Below, in pieces: positions 1-11,288 of a DNA stretch of 64,000 nt. Made by a program: the position numbers and the translations under genes. This DNA is from Dactylonectria macrodidyma (taxonomy: Eukaryota; Ascomycota; Sordariomycetes; Hypocreales; Nectriaceae): positions 555,079 to 619,078 of the forward strand of contig JAGMUV010000033.1 of NCBI GenBank assembly GCA_020744425.1. The letters run 5' to 3'. The notes beneath the pieces were generated by a model that made no database searches, was not told the DNA's origin, and worked only from the letters and a program-made list of their open reading frames with translations. Positions within the stretch are counted from its first letter, which is position 1. Every line of letters begins with the position of its first letter.

Positions 1-121
1 TCTCAAATTACTCACCTCTTCATCGTTTCTCCATATCACCTAGATGAAAGTTACACGTTGCTCGCGGTACACCTCATCATTTCATCTTTCATCAACTTGA
101 GCCACTGGGGAGGCTTCCACC

Positions 122-1062
122 ATGGACGAACAGGAGCCGGATCCAACTGAACGCGACCCTTTGATCCCCCAAGAACAACCTGAGCAGGAAGAAAAGCACT
201 CTAGGGTCGTCAGTCGCTTCTCAGGGACCCCTGGTTCGTGATAGCTGCAATGCTCAATATTGTCTGTGTTTTCATCTATGCCATTTCTCCCCTTTTAGTC
301 AAGCAGCTCGACCTTGGCGGGAGAGGCTGGGGCTTCTATAGTCTCGGCGTCATAATAGCAATTGGTCGAGCCCAAGAAGGCCTGTGCTCCCTACTCTCAA
401 TTACAATCGAACCATATGCTACGGTTGCCCTCAGTTGCGAGATCGATCCCGAGAAACGACGGTCCATCCGCAAGTCGGACTCTGTCAGCATCATTATCAA
501 AGGCTCATCGAAAATCATGGGAGATTTTCTTCTGATACTCACCCTGGACATGCCTCTACTAGTCACAGTCATGTTGATCGTAGCCTGCTTTGCTTTGATC
601 AGCATGTACATGTACTTGGCCCGAGATGTAAATGAAAAGGCTCAGACCTGGAAGAGGCAGAGATGACATAGTGTAAGTTTTGTTATTTCCTTCGAAAGAT
701 ACCGGCACTGACTTAAAAAAGCGAAAACCGGCCCACACATGTTGAGGATATCAACATGGATTCTGAGGCAAGGCTGGAGATGTCTCTAAAGAGGAGGGAA
801 GCTACCCGCCACGTGTTTACGGCAATAACTCTTACGCTTGCTTTCTTCTTCGTAAGTATATTCCTCAAAGAGGATAATATTTTGTTTTGGGGTAGGTTTT
901 TGTCGAAGCTTGAGTCTATCCTTGACACCTGTTGCAAAATCTCTCAGCGTCTACCAAGTGCGAGGAAGATATGGAGGAGCATGCGGGAAGGGCGCCCAAT
1001 TCGTCAGATCAATGGCCTACTGAAGAAAATAAGAAATGGCAATGGTGGCTTGGATGTTTAAG
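122..1062 (+). pseudogene. Broken multi-pass membrane protein, possibly MFS-like
   Basis: An ATG at 122 opens a short acidic N-terminus (MDEQEPDPTERDPLIPQEQ...) of the kind seen in fungal major-facilitator proteins, but this frame stops at 239. A different frame (about 220-666) continues with LRDPWFVIAAMLN and then hydrophobic segments (FYSLGVIIAIGRA, LLVTVMLIVACFALISMYMYL). A third block after a plausible intron (GT at 673, AG at 720-721) encodes RREATRHVFTAITLTLAFFF. The parts cannot be joined into one frame without frameshifts, and the central transmembrane region expected of a transporter is missing. I infer a decayed, internally deleted transporter. The family assignment is weak; it could be another type of membrane protein. 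Confidence 0.4.
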
Positions 1063-1644
1063 TGTAGCACATGCCACGAAGGGGGTGCCGGGGGGCGGGG
1101 GGAGATTGTATGGGATGGCTTTCGTGGCCAAGTTGAGGAGGAGTGAGGAAGGCACTCAATGTTGTTCTGACTCGCAACTTCGCTGATGTGGATATGCTGA
1201 TCACTCGCATTTGAAGCTGGGACACTTTGTCAAAGGCCCCGCCATGGGGAAACCGGGACTTGCCAGATGTAGACAATAAGCAAAACGAGTTCTAGGGCCC
1301 ACGCGTTTGAGATAATAATGAGAAGCGCCATGGGGGATCCCGGTGTGGCAACGGACCGGACGTTAGCTCATTTGGTGCTCCAGACCACCCGGCGCATGCT
1401 CGGCTTGAAGCATGACGTTGCCGCGTCCCATCCCTGTCTAGCGCCCCTTAACCGTGAAGATGGAGGGTCCGGCTGAGTCGTCCTGCTGAGATGACATGAC
1501 GAGCTGTGATCTGCCTACGGGTATAAGCCGAGCCGACGCCTGCTTGATGACAATTCGTGTCCATGATTCAACTCGCTCGCACCCTTTCTTCGCCTTCTAC
1601 ACCTAGCGCACCTACTCAGAGCATTTTTATTCTGTTACTTTACG
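1063..1644. other. Intergenic region, promoter side of the next gene
   Basis: No convincing coding sequence. A TATA-like GGGTATAAGC lies near 1518, about 125 bases before the next start codon, followed by a pyrimidine-rich stretch typical of fungal promoters. Confidence 0.4.
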
Positions 1645-2564
1645 ATGAAATTCGACAAACAAGTCTGGGCCCTCGTCGCATCTGTCTTGCAGCTGGTTGC
1701 GGGTTCAGGCCATCTGATATTGACTTGGACGACAGACGGCGGCTTGAGGGACTTGTTTTGGCCGTTTCTCATCCCACTACTGGTAACAAGCACAGGGGAG
1801 GGGGTGTCATTGTACTATAGCTACATGACAGATGAAGCATCTATGCTCCCAGATGTTGCGCTTGCTATTGCTATCATGTGGATTATGTACTTGGAGGTAA
1901 GAGTCGAAGCTCATCACCTATGACACGACTGACAATAAATACACCAGGGACGACTGCAATTCTCGTTGTTCGACCTCGTCTCAAATTACCGATATGTCGC
2001 ACCGCCGAGCTTCGGAGTTGGGATGCTCCTCATGGTGGCATACGTCGTATGCTTGATGTTGGAAATCACTTCTCTATCCTCGATATCTAATAAGGAGTAT
2101 TTCTTGGCTTTTGGATGCATTTCCCACCGGGCTTTCATCGTATTGACACAGGCCAATTACATCGTATCGACGGCACGGGCTTTAAACCTATCCAGCCTGT
2201 CAGTTAGGAAGTTCTGGAAAATCAGGCGAGGAAGTATCTGTCTGCTCGTTTGCGTGACCATTGCTCTCATCTTGACTGTTGCCATCGCATTCTATCCCTA
2301 CAGCTCAGGGGACAATCGGTGCCTTGTAAGTGCAGTTTGCAGGCGCACATTGACCAAGTGCTAACAGAACAGTATTTGTACCTTTTTTTCTTGGCCATCG
2401 CTATCATCTATTTGACGAAAATTGGTTGGACACGTCGCCCTCAACCAAAGCAGGGTGTGCCGCCAGCCAATTATACGGGACGAGGACCGGACAGCACAAG
2501 TACGAGTCATCTTGTCGAAGGGCCAGGAAATCAGAATGATCTTGAATTAGGAGGAGGAGAGTAA
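1645..2564 (+). CDS. Multi-pass integral membrane protein of unknown function
   Basis: Three exons, 1645-1896, 1948-2325 and 2373-2564, join in frame to 273 aa. Both introns are phase 0, start with GTAAG, and carry branch-like CTGAC or CTAAC near the acceptor. The protein has roughly six to seven hydrophobic spans, beginning directly after MKFDKQ (VWALVASVLQLVAGSGHLIL) and including FGVGMLLMVAYVVCLMLEI, SICLLVCVTIALILTVAIAF and YLYLFFLAIAIIYLTKIGW. It ends in a hydrophilic tail rich in G, P, N and E. I do not recognise the family and see no catalytic motif. The clean splice structure argues that it is a functional gene, unlike its broken left neighbour. Confidence 0.7.
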
Positions 2565-2802
2565 GTTCAGATTATATTAAGAGGAGGGAGGTAGCGATCC
2601 AAAGTCATTTATAGAGTAACACTTGAAAGGGTTCACCATATTCTAAGAAGTAAAGCATTTTGGAAGGGAACTCGAGAAATCCTCTGCTACATCATGTCAA
2701 CAGCCTGAAGGCTGAGGCATCTTCACGCGATGCATTTTCTCTTTACCGACAAAATTCCCCAACCTGTATTATGTTATATAAGACACGATGTCTCCATCCG
2801 CC

Positions 2803-3394
2803 TTACCACCCCGTCGAGTTGTAGCCATTCGACACAATGACGCGCCCAGAGTCCACATGTGAAGCCGGGTCGAAGTGAACAGAGGAGCATTTCGTTATCT
2901 TTTCGTCAATGGTTCTTGACTGATATATGTCCTCTTCCTCCTTTCCCATTTGTTCCTCCTGTTTGTCCTGTTTGTCGTGTGTCGTCGGCGCATCCTCGCC
3001 GATGCTTTGGCCAGAAGACTTTTTTTGCTTCATCTTCTTCAGCCCTCGAGAGAGCAATGACTCCCCTCCTGTGGTCCTTCTCTGATATGGTATCTTTGGA
3101 AATTCGAAAGGAGTATCATCTTCCCAGTCAGAGTCGGAGTTGGGGTCGAAGACAGCGTAGTCGTTGCTGCTAGAGGATGAACCGCTGCTCTGGATTAACT
3201 CCTTCACTTAAATGCTGGGGTGTAAAGAGATAAATTCTCACGTCGGTATAACACTGTCTGTGTGTTTGGGCATGATGAGTGTTGGTATCGTTACTGTAGG
3301 ATGATTTCAGCTTCCCGGACAAGATGGAAACGAAGAGGCAATTCGTTGGTAAAGTCTTGATTGAAAGCAGTCCGGGCCGGAAGCACACCGAGTA
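2803..3394 (-). CDS. Acidic, serine-rich orphan protein (start uncertain)
   Basis: A minus-strand reading frame ends at 2803 and encodes a hydrophilic protein with a serine run, an acidic SDSDWEDD segment, a KKMKQKKSS basic patch and an EEQMGKEEED stretch. The open frame begins immediately after a stop at 3208-3210 with no ATG, so it must be a downstream exon. One consistent splice joins an upstream open stretch ending near 3235 (donor GTGAGA) to an acceptor TCCAG near 3188, but I found no ATG in that upstream exon either. It may have a further exon, or be a degenerate gene. No domain recognised. Confidence 0.35.
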
Positions 3395-4780
3395 GCACCA
3401 ACCACTTTATTGGCCTGCTGAGGACTTGATAACTCCGGGGACGCCTCCGGTTACAAGTCTCGTTTCTTTTTCCATCATGTACATTGCGTCCTGCTGTGCC
3501 GCGTCGCCATGAGACAACACATCACCAGCCTAAGCCAACGTGGGGGGATGCTCACCCGGCTGCGACCGAGGCCGAGTGTTGAGTGCAAGGGGCAGGGGAC
3601 ATCAGCCATCAACTCTCGAGCTGAGCGCTCGCCCGTGGTCATCCCTGGTGTGAGTGGGCTTGACTGTCAACATGCATTGGCCCGCTTGACACCATCTAGA
3701 TACGTCGATGGCCATAATCGGCAGTTGCAGAGCGAGGGCTCGAGCTCGATGATCATTCCAGCGCGCGTCTCCACACCAACGACAGACCCGTAGCCCCCAA
3801 GCCACTCCGGTCCGTCCGTACACTACGCGCTGCTGTGGGTCAGACAAACCCGTTTTCTTTTTTTTCCGCTTCGAGGACGTGGCGGGGGCCCCGGTCGATG
3901 CGGAGGGCGGGACTCCGTTCCTGCGTCCCGCGAGAGGGTGCCGAACATAGTGGATCTACAACGCCGTACTAGACACGCTATTGTGCAGCCAGGCCGCCTC
4001 TAGTGCACTGTGCGAAACGAGTTCGCGATCGAACAATCATGGGTCACGATCGACGCGCGAGCGGGTCCCGGGGGGCAGCCGCGAGACCTTCCACCACGCG
4101 CAGGCAATTTCGCAAGCCAGGATACCCAAGCACTACTTTTTACGTGGCGGTAGGCAGCCCCCCGCCCTGACCGAACAGTGCGGTGCACGGGAACTCGCCG
4201 ACATGCGCAACGCGCGGGGCAGATGACTGGTAGGGCGTAGCGGATCAAGGGACTCCACTTATGGCAGCGGCGCCGGCATGGCCTTTGTGTGCAGTGCAGG
4301 TTGGCTAGTGCAACCAATAAAGTAAAGTTTCCGTCTGCGCGCCAATCTAAACGCGAGACCGTGATAGGCCCTGACAAGTTCCCATGTTTCCTCGCCAGAA
4401 AGTAGCTGAGACCACTGTGGGATGAATTCGGGGTGATGTGGGAAGCCTGTTGATGCTTCTGTTGGCCGTTGGGCTTTCTGCCCACCCTTCCCGATTAGGG
4501 CGCTCCGGTCCATCCAGTGCGACTGACTTTCATCTCATCACGACAGGTACTTTCTGTTATCGCTCAAGGGCCCATGTTTCTTTATAACGTAAACGCCACC
4601 TTAAGAAATGATCCCAAACGCGCCTGATGTCCAAACATAAATCGCCATGCAAGCCTTAGATATTGTTTATATTGCCGGCTTTATTATTATCCTTGCCCTT
4701 ATTCTTTGCATTGTCGGTGCTGTCATTTGGCTTGGCCGAATCTGACTCTGCTTACATCTCACCTCTGTCGCTGGAGTACA
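3395..4780. other. Gene-free, GC-rich intergenic stretch
   Basis: Open frames occur on both strands but have no domain, start context or splice logic. I treat this as the long upstream region of the bZIP gene, with CT-rich and AT-rich patches towards 4660. Confidence 0.4.
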
Positions 4781-4840
4781 CTCTCAGGCTTCGAATCGCA
4801 CTCTCAGGCTTCGAATCGCACTCTCAGGCTTCGAATCGCA
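4781..4840 (+). repeat. Three perfect tandem copies of a 20-mer
   Basis: The unit CTCTCAGGCTTCGAATCGCA is repeated three times without a mismatch, with a partial fourth start (CTCTC). It sits about 230 bases before the bZIP start codon, in the promoter or leader. The core CAGGCTTCGAATCG differs by one A from the outer end of the hAT element at 13120. Confidence 0.9.
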
Positions 4841-5070
4841 CTCTCGCCCGGGCAGCCCACACTGAAAATCCGTGCCCTGCATCCCACCTCTATACATACT
4901 TACTTGCTTACTGCTTGTTGCTCGGGACAAAAAAACTCACATACCCTGATTATCAACCTTCATTCACCTCTGGGTTTGTCGACCTCACTTACAACCACCC
5001 TGACCTCCCAACTTGACCTCCCAGCTTGTTGGAATCACATACAAACTCGACCATCGAAACGTTTCTCACT

Positions 5071-6333
5071 ATGGTGCGCTCATCCCCAGCAGTGCCTGCC
5101 AAGGGCACCAAGCAAAAGGGTAAGTCTTTTCGTCTTGTTATGTTGTTATTTCTGTTGCTATTGCTGTACCATCATTGCTTTTGTCCCCTTTCCTTTTCAA
5201 CTTAACCCGCCAGCAAGCAACAACACCACCCATACCCCCTCAGACGCAAGGCCGATCCCCCAATCTTGCCTCTACCTGGGGGAGGCAAAAATGTCGTTAG
5301 AATTGTCAATTCTACATATTATCGATCTTCTAACTCGGGACTTTTTTTCCCCACCATGACACAGGCACCCGCAGCGTCTCTACCTTGACACCTGAACAGC
5401 TCAAGCGCAAGCGGGACAACGACCGAAACGGGCAGAGGGTGTTTCGGGCGCGGAAGAAGGAGCACATTGATCGCCTGGAGCGCGAGCTGGAGGACCTCAA
5501 GAGCAAGCAGAGTCGAGACCAGATCGTCCAGGAGCTGCTGCGACGCAACAAGGCCCTCGAGGACGAGCTGTCGCGGCTGAAGGAGAACATGGGCGTCTCC
5601 GTGGCCTCTTCGCCCTACTCCACACCAGGTATGTGCACTTCAACCAGTCCCAGCCGGACTCGAAAGCCTCTTGGAGATTTCGAGCCATGCGTGGGAGCAG
5701 CTCCGGTAGGGCTTCGCAGGTTGTTAACACGTACGGCAAAAACAGTCTACGAAGACAACTTCAGCACCGGCAGCGGCGCCAGCCCCATCTCCCAAGCATC
5801 ATCATTTCCCCCGGGAGACTACGGTTCGCCCCCCGACTATAGCCAACAATACGTGCTGCTCCCTAACAACTGCGAATCCTTGGCCAACACTGTGCCCGTG
5901 CCGTTCAACGTGTCCAGCCCATCGTCGTCGGCCAACACAGACGACTACGGTGCGGGATACATCCCCACCAGTGTGCCCGCCTCGATGCTGCCGTCCAACA
6001 ACACCAACATCAGCAGCATCAGCGACGTGGGCGGCCACAAGGACATCAAGATCGAGTTCGAGTACGAGGACATGGATCACCATGGTATGAGCACCCCGCG
6101 TCGAAGGAGAGGGCTCGGAGAGACAGACGCTGACACAGAGATGATGGATTGCTAACGCCATTGACCATGCAGACGCATCCCTCCGCCTCGCCAACCAGTC
6201 TATGCAAGGTGCCCCTAACCCTTACATGCAGCAACAACAGCACCAGCAGCAACAGCAGCACCAGCAGCCCGCGTGGAACATGTACCCAACCGTCTACTAC
6301 CGGTACCCGCAGGCGCAGCCGTCGGTGCACTGA
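5071..6333 (+). CDS. bZIP transcription factor
   Basis: Four exons, 5071-5119, 5365-5628, 5746-6084 and 6173-6333, give 270 aa. The basic region lies at about residues 30-48 (RKRDNDRNGQRVFRARKKEH) with the bZIP N-x7-R spacing (N38, R46). A heptad-bearing helix runs to about residue 90. The C-terminal half is rich in S, P, N, D and Y and looks like an activation region. A polyglutamine/histidine stretch (QQQQHQQQQQHQQ) and a PTVYYRYPQAQ tail end the protein. The second intron is 117 bp with no in-frame stop, so retention would also keep the frame. bZIP proteins bind DNA as dimers in the nucleus; the target pathway cannot be read from the sequence. Confidence 0.85.
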
Positions 6334-6709
6334 AGCGAGGCGCAGGCGGCTCGTCATCCAGGCAAGCGTTCATCATGAGAAGATTGTGGTGACGGTGTGG
6401 CATTGTACATTGGCGTGAGACTTGAGTAGATATTGCGTCTGGAAGGCAGGGGCAGGAGAACCAATATAGGTACAAACATATGCGCCAACTTGTGGATTGG
6501 TGATGCCATCAGTGCCTACGACCTTTAGCCTGAGCCCGGACTCAGAAACCAACCAACAACCTGGCAATGCATGTAGATTTAGACACATCAAGATAGAGTC
6601 ACGACTTTGACCTATAAAACTCGTGGATTGCATGCTATACGACTAAGCCTCAATGCGTATGGCCTTGAAGCTGACCGACGCTGCATGATGTGTTTGGTGT
6701 TTCGTGAGC
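6334..6709. other. Convergent 3' intergenic region
   Basis: Lies between the end of the bZIP gene and the end of the opposing membrane-protein gene. Nothing beyond presumed 3' untranslated sequence seen. Confidence 0.4.
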
Positions 6710-7477
6710 TCAGACAAGTCTTCGGGCGTTTGTAACATTGAGAGCCATAGAAGACCTCCTCCTTTCATTCCGGTCGAATAGGTGGTCGCGAATGTTTTGC
6801 TTCTCAGCTTTCTGCCGGTTTTCGAGTATCATTGCGATGATTTGTGGAATTATTCCACTGGTCAGCCCCTGGTTGTTTGGAGGCTGCTCAGACTTGGGAA
6901 TGCGTAGTCTTGGCACTGCCACCGACTCGATCATTTTCTGGGTCCTCGCGTCTATATCGGCGTATAGAATCGCATCGATGGAAGTTTCTCCATCATGACG
7001 TTGCGTGGTCGCGTAGAATTCTTGGATCTCGTTTGGGCTGGATGGAGACAAGGATAAGTCCCGAAGACCAAGTCTATCTATGCACTTGAACTTGCAGTTG
7101 AAGAAAATCGAATAAGTGTAACTGCCGTCGGGGGATGGCAAGTTCTCCCTGTCAAGGAAGAACCTGGAGTCGCAGCCTTGCTCTAGGACATGCATAAAAA
7201 CTGCGATGTGTATGCAAGGAGGCTCCTGGGGAGGGGTGATACCACCCTCCATTCCAAAGGAATGCAGATCGAGATCTGTGAAGGCGTTCTTCGAACATTG
7301 ACGCCTGCGGTAAACGAGCCAGACGCTAGCAACAACAATAAGAAGAACCGCGACAACACCCACTGCCAGGCCGACGATTCCGAAGGTATCCATGCCATCA
7401 ATTGGTGTCTTGCTACTGAGGCTTGGGTCTCGGAGGGGGCTTGGGTACACCAGTCGTGTCGTATGCTCCGCGGGCAT
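6710..7477 (-). CDS. Single-pass membrane protein of unknown function
   Basis: An uninterrupted 255-aa frame starts with a true ATG at 7477; a second ATG at residue 29 (MDTFGIVGL) would give a shorter form beginning at the membrane segment. A strongly hydrophobic span (about residues 32-55, GIVGLAVGVVAVLLIVVASVWLVY) is followed by the basic YRRRQ stop-transfer, so the large C-terminal part probably faces the cytosol. That part is soluble-looking, with no motif I recognise, and ends in a basic RNERRRSS stretch. It converges on the bZIP gene. Confidence 0.6.
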   Translation of the reverse strand: MPAEHTTRLVYPSPLRDPSLSSKTPIDGMDTFGIVGLAVGVVAVLLIVVASVWLVYRRRQCSKNAFTDLDLHSFGMEGGITPPQEPPCIHIAVFMHVLEQGCDSRFFLDRENLPSPDGSYTYSIFFNCKFKCIDRLGLRDLSLSPSSPNEIQEFYATTQRHDGETSIDAILYADIDARTQKMIESVAVPRLRIPKSEQPPNNQGLTSGIIPQIIAMILENRQKAEKQNIRDHLFDRNERRRSSMALNVTNARRLV

Positions 7478-8928
7478 GCTTATTAGAAGAGAAGCTATCT
7501 CTGACAGCCATGAGAGTCAGTGGCAAAGAGGAAGGTAGAAGACAGCCTCGCGCGAACCAATGCGGACAGCGTGGGTTGCCTCGTTGGGCTGCATACGTCT
7601 TAAGTAGCTCGATACGCAGAACACTCAGAGTGCTTTTCTCCGATGTCAGGCACCCCTGCTTTGCGAACCCACCCCAGATCCACGCTAGCAGGAAGTGTGA
7701 TGCGAGACAAGCACTCATCACAAGACATGCAAATGGTTTAGCGTGGATCACACTTCTCATCCACAAGGAACCAAGTTTTGTCTGACCATCAGGATCATGG
7801 TGCAGGATACTTTTGCTAGTGAGGGTGAAGAGGGGTGCCCCTGTCCGTCACCGTTCATGGTTCGAGATGAGAAAATAACTGGTCCTTCCAGCTTGGCTTG
7901 CACAAAAGTCACGCGCGTTTGGCTTGTAGATGCAAGCTTTCTGACGTATTGAGAGTGGAACGGCCAACCCGATGTACCATGACCACAGTTGAGCTGTGTC
8001 CCCAATAGCACGAGCCAGCATTCCAAGAACCCTTTCACAATGGAACTAGGGCCGCATCGTTCCGCTCCTGGCCGGCTCTCTTGCCCAAGAAAATAACATG
8101 CACAGTACATTGGTATATAGAAAAGTCGACAAGCATACGTGATCATGAGCGCCGCAATTCCACTCCGCTCTGATTCTCCGCTCTGATTCTCTTCAGGGGG
8201 GTAGGTTTTGCATGGCAACTTCCAGCCGTGGAATGTCCTATGCAACTGCACTACTAGAACCCCCTGACTCGACCTGCGACTCATGAAGATGGAGGGTAGT
8301 GGATGTCGATGCAGGTGGCAGCTGGACGCATGACTAGTCGACGAATTGATAAGTACGTTCTCTGATAAGCAGGTTCTCTGATAGGTAGGTACTCTGTACT
8401 ACTAGAAATGATGTCCAAGCTGCGACATACGGTAATGCTACCTCCATTGCGGCCGGATTACGCATCAAGTCGGTCCCAGGTGGATCCCGCAATGCCTGGT
8501 TGCGAACACAAAGGCGTGCTCCCTTGCTATCGAATCAACATTGGCCAAGTGGAACACTGTCGGACAATTCGTACCAAGACTGCATGGACTGCGTCGTAAG
8601 CGACAATAAACTAGGTTCTCATCGGCAGGGGCCTCGATTGCCGTGTCCACAAGAGGCGGCGACGTGGGAAGCAGGCCCGATCGAGACAAAAGGCAGCGAC
8701 GCTATGCAATGCACTTCCGAGCGGATCTGACGTGTTGTCTATCGTAGCGCTGGAGACGCTGCAAGGCACTAAAAATCAGGCGTCAAAGGTCTGGAAAAGC
8801 CGTGCCCGTCACCAGGACCCTCACGGTCAACCACTGACTTCTAGCAGCGATGGAGCAGCCAAATGAAGCACAATGAAAATGAAGATCATATCATACGAAA
8901 GTCCTAGCTCTAGAGATTAGGGTTCTGT
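7478..8928. other. Intergenic stretch without a supported gene
   Basis: Open frames on both strands (for example 7757-8284 on the minus strand) show no domain or plausible start context. A short repeated phrase (TGATAAGCAGGTTCTC / TGATAGGTAGGTACTC) occurs near 8362-8395. Otherwise nothing seen. Confidence 0.35.
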
Positions 8929-9180
8929 TTACCGACATTTGGCGTGACGCACTGTGCGCAAGCAACGCTCCGGTGACTGTGTAAGCTTCCAGACAAGGTC
9001 ATGATCTAGGGCATCCCACGCTTCCTTGATCCAGTTGATCATGTTGACCGCGTCGGCTCGGATTTCGCGTAGTCTAGTACGCCCGGGGTGCAATCTCTTC
9101 AACTCGGCCCCGAGAGCCATCCAGAGATGCTCAATTGGGTTCCAAATCAGGTGAAAGTCTCGGCCATTCGATGGGTAAAA
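8929..9180 (-). mobile_element. Tc1/mariner transposase C-terminal remnant
   Basis: Reading the minus strand from about 9180 gives a degenerate form of the DDE end of a Tc1/mariner transposase: a PSNGRDFHLIWNPIEHLW block corresponds to the family signature P-x-SPDLNPIEHLW, carrying the last catalytic acidic residue. It is followed by a helical tail (INWIKEAWDALDHDLVWKLTQ) and a stop. The N-terminal part is not readable as one frame; fragments may reach 9590. The copy is dead. Confidence 0.65.
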
Positions 9181-10076
9181 GACCGCGTAAAAGGAGCCAG
9201 TCTAGGGTTGACGTTCCGGTGTGAATCCTGGCGTTTTCCTCCTAGAGCCTACCACGCCATCTTCAGAGCCATTGGCGTCGCAAATAGCGCTTGAAGAAGC
9301 AGTTTTTGGTGTGAGAGGCAAACACAAAGGAACGATTACAATGTCCTCGGTATTGGATTTCCAGAATTGACGAGATTTCGCTGGGAAATTGACCCGGAAG
9401 ACAAGCTTCAACCGTTAACTTCCTTGGTCAATTATAGGTTAATTAACCCCCGCTCCAGGACCGCCTCATTCCGTGTGATACGACGGCGCAGATCGATACA
9501 CGAGTTCACCCGTACAATACTCAGACTCGTCAGCTTCTCAGAATACTCTTTTTGTGGCCTAGCGGCGTTGATGTGGTGTTGATCCCATCGGCTCATTATC
9601 TTACAGAGTCGGCGGGACGATCGAGCTTCTACACTGGGCTGAGTCTAGGGTAGGTGGGCACTGATGGGTTTACGTTGGCAATGAATCAGATTTACGCGTT
9701 CAGCCTCGTCTCAAGGGAGGCCTGCTATCAAGAGAGCCTCTCAATTATTTAGCTAGCTATATGATGTATATCAAGCTGAGTCTCGTGGATCTGAGCAATA
9801 ATTGGGTCAAATCCATCACAGAGGGCCCAATAGTTGAGACTGATCCTTTGCCGGTCTGCCTCTCCACCAAGCGAGGCAATGGCACTACTCAGGCAACGTA
9901 GATCACTCACTACCACAAAAAAACGGCACATGATATTCCGAAAAGAATAACAGACTACATTTTTTGCTACCCAATGTGTAAAGACTGAATGAATGAATAT
10001 TATGAGCGTTTGTTCAAGTGCGGAAACGATAACCTTATAAGGTCCTTCCTCCAGACTTTGTCTTCCACTAAGATCT
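9181..10076. other. Possible transposon debris and 3' region of the kinase gene
   Basis: Short open stretches on the minus strand up to about 9590 may be further decayed pieces of the Tc1/mariner copy, but I cannot match them to the family. The last part is AT-richer and probably the 3' untranslated region of the casein kinase gene. Confidence 0.3.
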
Positions 10077-11288
10077 CTAGAGGATGTCCCGGGCCTTCTC
10101 CTCATCGTCGGGGTTGGTCTGTCTGGCAGCCTGGGCAGCAGCCTGGGCATTCCATTGGTACTTGTAGACAGTCCAGTCGAAGACATAGTCATATTGCAAT
10201 CCCTCGCGGACGAAGAGGTCACGGAAAATCTTGCGGAGGTAGCTATAGTCGGGCTTGTCGTCGAAGCGGAGCGAGCGGGTGTAGTTCAGGTAGATGACGA
10301 ACTCATTGGGGAATCCACGGCGGAGAACCTCGGTGGGAGTGGTCATCTTCTTCTCCATGATGCGATCGTACTTCTGCTTCTTAGTAGCAGCCTTCAGTCC
10401 CTGCCAGGGAAGGGAGCCACGGCAGAAGTAGAGCATGACGTAACCAAGCGACTCCATATCATCACGGCGGGACTGCTCAACACCTAGATGGGTGTTGATG
10501 GAAGCATAACGGGCAGTGCCAGTCAAGTTCTTGTTCTCTCTGTACGGGATATGGAAGTGAGTCTTGGGATCACGGTACTTCTTGGCTAGACCGAAATCAG
10601 CCACATTGACCTGATTGCCTCTCTTTTGAATGCCCATCATTAAGTTATCGGGCTTGATATCTCGATGGACGAAGGACTTGGCGTGGATGAACTCAAAGCG
10701 AGAGATGAGCTGGTCAGCAAGAATAAGGACAGTCTTGAGAGAGAACTTTCGGTTGCAGAAATTGAACATATCCTCCAAGCTGGGGCCGAGAAGATCAAGA
10801 ACCATGGCGTTGTATTCATGCTCGGTACCGAACCAACGGACGAAGGGGATGCCGACACCACCGGCAAGAGACTTGTAAACACGGGCCTCATACTCGAGTT
10901 GGGGTTGCTTGGCATTGACGGACTCGAGCTTGATGGCAATCTCCTCACCAGATATGCTATTGATGCCGAGGTGGATGTCACCGAAAGAACCGGAACCGAT
11001 CTTTCGGCCGATACGGTACTTATCATCCAGTAGCAAACCCTAGGACAGAAAGTTAGCTAGGTAATTCTTGAGACTCTTCGAATTGCGTGAGGCTCAAAAA
11101 AGGGTCTCCATAACATCAGCTGTCCTTGAGAGAATTGAGGCGAGATGTGAGTGGCCATGCAGGAGAGCGCTTCCAGGGGAGCTGCGCAGTGTGGCTCTCC
11201 ACCCGCCTTGGTCGTCAGTGATGAGCGCCACTTAAGCAGGCGATGGTCAGAGTAAGGAAGATAGGGTTGAGCATACCATGGGAGTCAT
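10077..11288 (-). CDS. Casein kinase I family serine/threonine kinase
   Basis: Two exons: a 12-nt first exon (11277-11288, MTPM) and 10077-11039, joined over a 237-bp phase-0 intron, give 324 aa. Kinase hallmarks are a glycine loop ([12 protein letters not shown]), the ATP lysine (K41 in IAIKLESV), the catalytic loop HRDIKPDN (D131), DFGLAKK (D152) and the CK1-specific SIN in YASINTHLG, which replaces the usual APE. CK1 enzymes phosphorylate pre-phosphorylated or acidic substrates in vesicle traffic, cell cycle and clock control. The tail after the kinase domain is short, and several positions ([20 protein letters not shown]) differ from the very conserved fungal CK1 I know, so this may be a second paralogue. 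The tiny first exon matches the MTxM start of fungal CK1. Confidence 0.9.

Noticed and set aside
4000..4485. A 161-codon open frame on the minus strand
   Set aside because: GC-rich chance frame with no domain, no promoter logic and overlapping frames on both strands.
7757..8284. A 175-codon open frame on the minus strand
   Set aside because: Irregular composition, no domain and no splice partners; region appears non-coding.
10640..11033. Long open frames on both strands over the kinase N-terminal half
   Set aside because: Shadow frames of the strongly conserved kinase sequence.
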